Part shown: in pieces, positions 57,497 to 64,000 of the stretch
How positions within the stretch are numbered: the first letter of the stretch is position 1
Layout of the letters: the number at the start of each line of letters is the position of its first letter
NCBI GenBank assembly: GCA_034509425.1
Contig: JAVTVJ010000117.1
Coordinates: 806,001-870,000, forward strand
Source of the DNA: Eopsaltria australis
Lineage: Eukaryota > Chordata > Aves > Passeriformes > Petroicidae
Length of the DNA: 64,000 nucleotides
Reading direction: 5' to 3'
Notes under the pieces: model-generated
What the model was told of the DNA's origin: nothing
The model's database searches: none
The model's input: the letters and a program-made list of their open reading frames with translations, nothing else
Program-made: the position numbers and the translations under genes

Positions 57497-60400
57497 AGAG
57501 TAATATCCAGATGTTTCCTGTTTCTTGCATTTCCTCACCTACCTGCAAAGAGCCAAAAAAAAAAAATCTGAAAACCTGTCATGCACACAGGATTACTTGA
57601 ATATTTTAGGAAGGACCCAATAAAGCACATGAGGTCCAGCCTGGAGCCTGGGATAGAGAATCCCATATTGCAGGAGGGGAAAGGGTTCCAGATGGGAAGG
57701 GGTCAGGTTATTATCACACTGCTGGGGGATCTCCCATAGTCCCTCCTCCTGCTGCATGGCCATCCCAGCTCTCCCACACCATTAGGGATGCCTGTGAAGC
57801 ACAGATCATCCTACAGAATGATGCTACAAAGGAACCAGCACCACCCTCGGCAAAATCAGATCATCCTTCGATGATGTTGGAGGAATCAGGAAAAAGGAGG
57901 AAAGAAAGTACAGTTTAAACCTTCTCATAGTTCATTCATTCCTCCAAGTCCCTGATTTCCACTAGAACACCAGAAACAGGATGGTGCTTTGCAGAACTAC
58001 TGAGTTGCTGTCACACACTGAGCAATGCTGCCAAAATCGATGGGCTTGTACAGCCGAGGGCCAGCCCTGACCTCAACAACCCCACTGAACCTAATCAGTG
58101 CAGTTTGTGCCAAAACACAGTCCCTCACCATAATTTGTATTGCACACATGGAAACAGATGCCTCCTCTCAGTGTGTTTCTTATGACAGGCAGGATGAGAA
58201 GATATTGAATTACAATAAAAACCTATGACAGCAGCCTGCCTTGGGATCTTCTCCAGTGAACCTGTTCCTTTTTTATTTTCATGCAGTGAGACATTTTTGC
58301 TGTCTGTTTGACTTCCCAAAGGATACTTAATTCTGTAATAAAGACAGACAACCGTTCCCTGCTTGATTATTTTTTTATTTTTAACAATTTAGATCCGTAG
58401 ACTAAATTGCATTACAGACTCATTGTGAGTGGCTTTCAGAGTAAAAAATCTTTACCTCACATACTTCTGTCTCCACAGGATATGTCCTGTTGAGTAGAGG
58501 TTTGCAACCGTATAGTGAGAAGTACCTACTAACTTAATTTACTGTACTGAGCACTTCAGAGACATGGCTGCAGTAAAATAAACAACATCAATTCAATTAT
58601 TTTCTCTTATGTCACACTGTAAACTTCATAAACATGTAAATTCAAAAATCTCCATAAACACTCTAGTATTATGAATCACTGCAGGGTATCACAGCTGGTT
58701 ACCTGCAGAAATTGTGTCTGGAAGCTAGTCCATCATTTAGAGGCAGCAGCAGATGTTAAAGGGAAACTGCTTTATGTAATCATCCAAAACAAAAAATAAA
58801 GCAAGAGCAGCAGCAAGATACATAGCCAGACATTTTTGGCGTCTGTTTGATACAGTATCAGGGATCTGAATTTTGTTAGTGAATCCATACACTGGTTTGG
58901 GAAAGATCATTGTGAAATGTGTTTGTTCAGAGCAGCATTGCTCTCAGGTTGGGCTCTGATTGTGAATCAAAAATGAGACTTTCACATGAACCACAACAAA
59001 AAAGCTGCTACTGACAGTCCTGCCTAGAACTAACATTGAGTTCAATTAATACTCTATGGTCACCCTGATCATATGTGTCTATTTTTACCTGGGATCCTTT
59101 GACAGCTGGGTGCCTAAATCCCAGCATGGAGCAGTTGTGTTTTCTGGTTTCCCAGACTCAGCTTAGGACCCAGTTTCTATCCTTAAAGGAACCCCTGTGT
59201 AAGATGATTTATAGTGTTATTTGACAAACACCTGAACCTCTGACCCAGCATGGCATGGGTTGTGTCCTGCAATGATGGATTGCAACCCAGTTATTTGCCT
59301 GCTCTCAGGCCAGGTTGGAGTATTTCAGGTAACAGCCCTGTTACTCAGGGCTTGATCTGTGGAAGCTGTGACCTGCCAAAAACACCTCACATGCCATTTA
59401 TATTTACTTAGAGAGAGGTAGAGGAAGGGTTTCTTTAACTCTCCAGCTCAATTACAGTGTTCCATCTAAAAGAAACCTCCCTGGAGACTGAAGTCATTCA
59501 TGAGGTGCTGCTAACTCCAGGGGAGCAAGGAATTTGAGATCTGCTTATATTTGTTATTTCCATCTGTGTTTCTCTTTCTTCGATGAGTTCCTGCAACAAA
59601 TTAATATCTTATTGATAGACTTTTTAACAACTGAAGTGATGGTTTTCCTTCAGTAAGAAAAATACTGAAAAACAAATTATTGATAAAGACAGTTGTAAAA
59701 ACATGCAGGAGATAACTGTATATTTGATGTTGCACAGTGTTTAGGCATTCTGTGATATGCACCTAAACAAAAAAAAAAAATTGTTGAATAATTTGAAAAT
59801 ATTACTGCCTGGTCATTTAAAATAGAGATCTCAGGAAAAAAGGTCATCTCTAGTAGGAGCAAGTGGATGCCATCACCAACAAGGGATTGAGAAGTGTGCA
59901 GTCTTCGTGTAACCTCTCTGTGTAAGGAAAAAACATCAGCCAGAGCAATTGCATTTGAACCTGACCTACTTTTTATCACTGTCAGCCAGAAGGGAACGAT
60001 AAAAAAAAAAAAAAAAATAGGTCAGGGATGTATGACTTGAAACAATAATCTATTTAAGGTGGGGAAATATCCACTCATTCTATAATAAAAAAGTTCTGAT
60101 TATAAACTTCTTTTAAAAAAATTATATATTATGATAAAAAAGCCATACTTAGACACTGATGCATAGGCCAAGCACTTATAGATTATAATAGTTGCAGATT
60201 TTGGATGATGAAGTCCCAGGCCAAAAGTTTACAGGGTGAAATTTTCCATTTGTTGGCCAGAAGTTTACTTTGGCATTTCTCTAATGTGAGAGCAGTGACA
60301 TTTCCTTCCTCTTTGTTGATGTGTTAAGGTTTGCCCACAAGGTTCTGCTGACTCCCATACTTGGGAAACCTGCAATTCCAAGATGAAATAGCAGCAGTAT

Positions 60401-62081
60401 CACCATGTAAATTTGGGAAGTCCCAGTTCAGGATGACTGATGCTCAAATGAGCCTTTGGGGATCAGTTCTCAGAGCAGGAGGCTGGTTGCCAACCCCTCT
60501 GTGGGGAAGGTAGGGAAGGCTGAAAAAATCTGAGTGTAGTCCTGAAAGTCACACTACCCACAGGTTATAGGCCAGGCTTTCAGCATTTGTAAATCACAAC
60601 TGTTGCACTGACAGTGGATGATGTTGATTGCACTTGCCTGTAGCATTTTTTTCCACTGATTTTACCTAGCCCATTAATTTCTGATGTGTCTGTCTCATAC
60701 ATCTTTTTATATAAAATAGCTATAAAATGAAGAATATTTTTGGCCATTGATACCTACTGTGTTCTACTAGATTTCTCCTTTTTGCTGGGCTTTTTCTTCC
60801 CCTTTACTGTGTAAGGAGAGAAGCAGAGAGGAGAGCAAAAGAAAGGAGAAGATGTATCATGAAGAAAAAGGATTCAGAGGAGCATTCCTCTCTTCCAAAT
60901 TAAACAGAAGTGCTGTTCCCTATCCAGCTCCTTCTCAGCCCTGCCAAGTGACAGCCTGTGTGTTATATGTGTCATAAGAAGTATAAGGGGTAAAAACTGA
61001 AAAACAAAATAAAAATTGTACTCATTGCCTCTGAGTTTCCTATTATTTTTTTTATGAAACAATAAGTTTCATGAAATGGGAGCTGTTCTTCACTCCCCAA
61101 GACAAAACATGAGAATGTATCCTCCTTATGCCCTCCACTGTTCTCAAGAAGGAATGAAAATACTTAAATGTTTTTATGTAAATGAATGGAAAGTGCTTTC
61201 TCCTACTGAATAAAATATCTGCAAGGCCTCCGAAACCGTGGGCCACAGGATTTTGTCACCAGAAATGCAGGGACTTCAGAGCTGCCTATGGCCTTTACCC
61301 TAATTCTGACCTTTGGTTTGCCATGTTCTCTTCCCATTCTTCACTTTTTTTCTTAGGATTTCCTTTTTCTCACTCACATTTTTTTTCTGGGATTTCATTG
61401 CACTTAACAGCTCCCTGCATTTCACCACTGAGCTCCCACACACATGGCTATTTTACATGGATCTGGCATCTTAATGAAATTCAGCTTTACACTTGTGATT
61501 TCCCATTTCCCTCAAAATTTCCTTGCCTTCAGTTCTGTAGAAAGATCACCTTTCTGTTGAGATTTTATCCGTAACCTTTCATTTCTATCCACATCGTTCC
61601 CTCCCTGGCTTCCTGCACTGTCCAGCACACAGCGGCAGTGGCAGAGCACCAAGCCTCTTCCCACTCTAACTGCCTTTGCCATCTGGTGTGCTCAATGAAA
61701 TCATCTTTCCTTTCTGGACACAGGCACTGGACAGCAGAATGATCCTAGCCTAAAAAACCTCCCCAAAATTCTGTTCTGTCAATCGTTAGCCAACCCCAAC
61801 ATAAGGACAGAGACACAAGTTCTGTACATTGACTTTAAACACAGAATTCCATTTGGAGAGAAAAAAAAATAAAACCAAAAATACCCAACCAAAACCCAAA
61901 TGAACAAATTTAATATAATTTTCTATATTTGTGTGCACACTACATCTAAATTTATACTCTGTATATATAAGTATTAATATAATTTATACATTCATATACA
62001 GAGATACTCAGTTATGGGAGGGCAAGGACCTGGCTCAGCAGGTTCTATGACAGCTCCTGCAGAACATGAAGGAAGTGCACT
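57497..62081. other. Unique sequence, no gene seen
   Basis: A moderately GC-richer part runs from about 57600 to 58250 without a recognisable gene. The rest is AT-rich with an A17 run at 60001-60017. Frames at 59677-59979 (minus) and 61182-61574 (plus) have no motif. A GTGTGCACAC palindrome lies at 61930-61939. Confidence 0.5.
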
Positions 62082-62536
62082 GAGCATGTCCAGGGAAGGG
62101 AATGAAGCTGGAAAGGGTCTGGAGCACAAGGCTGATGAGGAGCAGCTGAGGGAGCTGGGGGTGTTTAGCCTGGAGAAAAGGAGGCTCAAGGAGAGACCTT
62201 ATTGCTCCCTGGAACCACCTGAAAGGAGGTTGTGTGGAGGTGGAGATTGGTCTTTTCTCCCAAATAATGAGTGGTAACATGAGTAAATGGTCTCAAGTTG
62301 CACCAGGGGAGGTTTAGATTGGATATTGGGAAAAATTTCTTTAGTGAAAGGGTGGTCAAGCGTTGGAACAGACTGCCCAGGGACATGTTTGACTCACTGT
62401 CCCTGGGAGTGCTCAAAACCCATGTGGATGTGGCATTTGGGATGGCTTAGTGATGGTCTTGGCAGTGCTGGGTTAACAGCTGGACTCAAGGATCTTAAAG
62501 GTCTTTTCCAACATAAATGATTCTATGATTCTATAA
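62082..62536 (+). mobile_element. CR1 LINE 3' fragment, second subtype
   Basis: GAGCATGTCCAGGGAAGGG, TGAAGCTGGAAAGGGTCTGG, AGCACAAGGCTGATGAGGAG, TTTAGCCTGGAGAAAAGGAG, TTTAGATTGGATATTGGG, GTGATGGTCTTGGCAGTGC, GGTCTTTTCCAACATAAATG and two ATTCTATGATT units. The TTTTCCAACATAAATGATTC tail and the TTGGCAGTGCTGGGTTAAC word mark a subtype unlike the CCAACCCAAACC copies. About 455 bp with few indels. Confidence 0.96.
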
Positions 62537-62998
62537 ACTTCCAGATCTTTGTGATAAATTTTAAAACAACAGTTCAAGCCAGTTTAAGTGCCTGGTGAAT
62601 GGGGCCTTTATGGAGCCATTCTCTGCAAGTTTAAAGCTGGTCCAGACCATTAAAGACTGAAACATTCCTGCTGAAATATTTCTGCTAGAGTTGCATGTGA
62701 AATTAATTGAGTTCCTCAACTGTGTCACAAATTCATTATCCCAACTACCTGCTGGAAAGCCAAATATTTTGAAGTCTGGAGGATGGCTGAGGATGGCTGT
62801 CAGTTACTTGCACAACCTTTATATATGTTTGGGTTTTTTTTTAATCTGATAAGGCAGCTGAGTCACTCGTAGCAATACTGTGAGAAATTCAGAGCTATCT
62901 AAATATTTATTTGCTACATATTATTAGCTGGCAGTTCAGTCATCCCCTGGGGGACACAATAAAGGCTGAATAGGGTCCACAATAGGATTTCTACCCTA
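62537..62998. other. Unique sequence, no gene seen
   Basis: Single-copy-like sequence between a CR1 and a solo LTR. GAGGATGGCT is repeated in tandem at about 62780-62800. Confidence 0.5.
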
Positions 62999-63436
62999 CT
63001 CAGCTGTCGTAGTAGAGACGGACACACGACACGCGAGTAGTCCAAGGACAAAGAAGAAGTGTTTTATTAGTCTATGTTAACATCTTTATACCCTTTTTTC
63101 CCCAGCTACTGTAACATGTTACTATCGGTTGCATGGAAAACAACACCAAAGCTATCTTCATAACAAGAACTTTCTCAGCACGTTAACAAGCTATACAAGC
63201 AATCAACTACACACTATAAATCTTCTACCACATTCTTGGTGCTCTTCCGCAAGGCCATCTCTGGGTGCAAAACATCTTCTTTGGTTATCTTCTTGGCTGT
63301 CCCCCACTGTGGCTGCAGGTGTTCATACCATTGCTTTCTCACGGGGCTCTCTCATGGGTAAATTCTGATCGCTTTCAAGTCCATGTCCGAGAGGCTTTCA
63401 GGCCTGCTGTCAGCCTCATCCATCCCCACACTCAGC
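62999..63436. repeat. Target-site duplication CTCAGC flanking the LTR
   Basis: CTCAGC occurs immediately before (62999-63004) and immediately after (63431-63436) the LTR. The perfect 6-bp match fixes the LTR boundaries and points to a class II (betaretrovirus/ERVK-like) integrase, which typically makes 6-bp duplications. Confidence 0.9.
63005..63430 (-). mobile_element. Solo LTR of an endogenous retrovirus, class II-like
   Basis: Read on the minus strand, the 426-bp unit begins TGTGGGGATGG and ends CTACTACGACA, so it has TGT...ACA termini. It contains a TATA box (GTATAAAG, 63084-63091 in plus coordinates) and a polyadenylation signal AATAAA (63063-63068) shortly downstream. The last 40 bp form a CpG-rich U5 end. 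Flanks are a perfect 6-bp duplication and no internal retroviral sequence, so recombination between two LTRs has removed the provirus. Retained CpGs and the intact duplication indicate a fairly recent insertion. Confidence 0.92.
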
Positions 63437-63603
63437 CACCAATTTTGAAAAATATATTTTAGTTTTTTTGTGGCTTATACTCACCTCTTCAATGTTCTCA
63501 AAAGTAACCAGTGAATCCCAAAGCTGTAAGGTCAAACAGAACTTGGAAACAGAGAGAGAGATGGCAAACACACATCATAAAGTACAAACAGGAAAGCAGG
63601 TCC
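63437..63603. other. Unique flank of the LTR
   Basis: Short AT-rich sequence without recognisable features. Confidence 0.5.
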
Positions 63604-63797
63604 AGAATAATAAAACACTTATAAAAAACAAAATAACACAACCCACCCAGTACCACCCCAACACCCCAAAAAACCCAGACAAACAAAACCATCTGACAAC
63701 AACAAAACATTAACAAAACAAAGGAACAAAAAACTTAGCAAAACAAAAACAAACAAACAGAAAAAAAAACAACAAAACAAAACAAAAAAAGAAAACT
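63604..63797 (+). repeat. A/C-rich (CAAA)n-like low-complexity block
   Basis: Nearly 195 bp made of A runs with single or double C, such as CCACCCAGTACCACCCC and ACAAACAAACAG. The minus strand reads as T/G-rich. It explains the frames at 63468-63716. Confidence 0.85.
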
Positions 63798-64000
63798 ACA
63801 CTTAAGGTGGAATAATCATTAAAATTCAATCTTATATGAATACGTGTTTCAAAGTTCTAAGGGATGCATTTCTAAGTGTACCAGAAAAATCTTTGAGCCA
63901 ACTGGAATGCCATTAGCAAGTAATGTGGATGTGTTGCCTGACAGAAAGTGTATCTGAAAGAAAAATCTTCAGTTTGCTGATGTAGGGACATGGACCCTCA
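63798..64000. other. Unique sequence to window end
   Basis: No gene or repeat seen in the last 200 bp. Confidence 0.5.

Noticed and set aside
57135..57600. Two 122-codon plus-strand frames rich in Phe-Leu-Pro-Ser
   Set aside because: They are translations of the TTCC microsatellite in shifted frames.
59677..59979. Minus-strand frame with protein-like text around HREVTRRLH
   Set aside because: Flanking splice sites are poor and no family is recognised.
61182..61574. 130-codon plus-strand open frame
   Set aside because: No domain, no splice context, and T/C-rich composition that gives few stops.
1..64000. CRISPR arrays, tRNA or rRNA genes, bacterial operons, origins
   Set aside because: No spaced direct repeats, cloverleaf signatures or rRNA-like sequence were seen. 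The avian retroposons argue for vertebrate nuclear DNA.

Overview
The window reads as nuclear DNA from a bird, most likely a passerine. The best evidence is about twenty fragments of CR1 LINEs, the dominant avian retroposon. Most end in the typical CR1 3' tail (CCAACCCAAACC followed by ATTCTATG-type repeats). There is also an LTR of a type I associate with avian endogenous retroviruses, starting TGCTGGTTTCAGCTGG. The DNA is AT-rich, CpG-poor and full of microsatellites. Nothing suggests bacterial, plasmid or organelle DNA.

I find no host protein-coding gene that I can name. Most of the longer open frames have trivial causes: tetranucleotide repeats, the antisense strand of CR1, A-rich blocks or LTR sequence. 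Two minus-strand open stretches have convincing splice-site-like flanks (11401-11676 and 34603-34823) and are listed as candidate exons at low confidence. A 2-kb minus-strand stretch (about 46640-48560) looks like a decayed coding sequence.

Layout. 1-16 kb: unique AT-rich sequence with CR1 pieces, a 266-nt unbroken purine strand (5718-5983), a TTGA-rich degenerate stretch (9311-9480) and two sequence-complex blocks that resemble conserved regulatory DNA (9481-9690, 14640-14990). 16-26 kb: an old solo LTR (16833-17412), a TA repeat, a CR1 of a different subtype, an A/C-rich block, a GC-richer patch near 24 kb and a head-to-head CR1 pair. 26-39 kb: mostly unique sequence with small CR1 scraps and a second head-to-head pair. 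38.5-39.5 kb: the longest CR1, about 1 kb, including a broken end of its reverse-transcriptase ORF. 43-52 kb: candidate enhancers with a POU octamer beside a homeodomain palindrome (43959-43978) and paired SOX and POU inverted repeats (51213-51254). 56-58 kb: an AAT repeat and a TTCC repeat. 62-63.5 kb: a CR1 followed by the clearest mobile element, a 426-bp minus-strand solo LTR (63005-63430) with TG...CA ends and a perfect 6-bp target-site duplication.

Overall this looks like intergenic or deep intronic DNA holding retroposons, simple repeats and several possible cis-regulatory elements. I saw no new molecular system. The regulatory candidates and the decayed coding stretch are the parts most worth checking.
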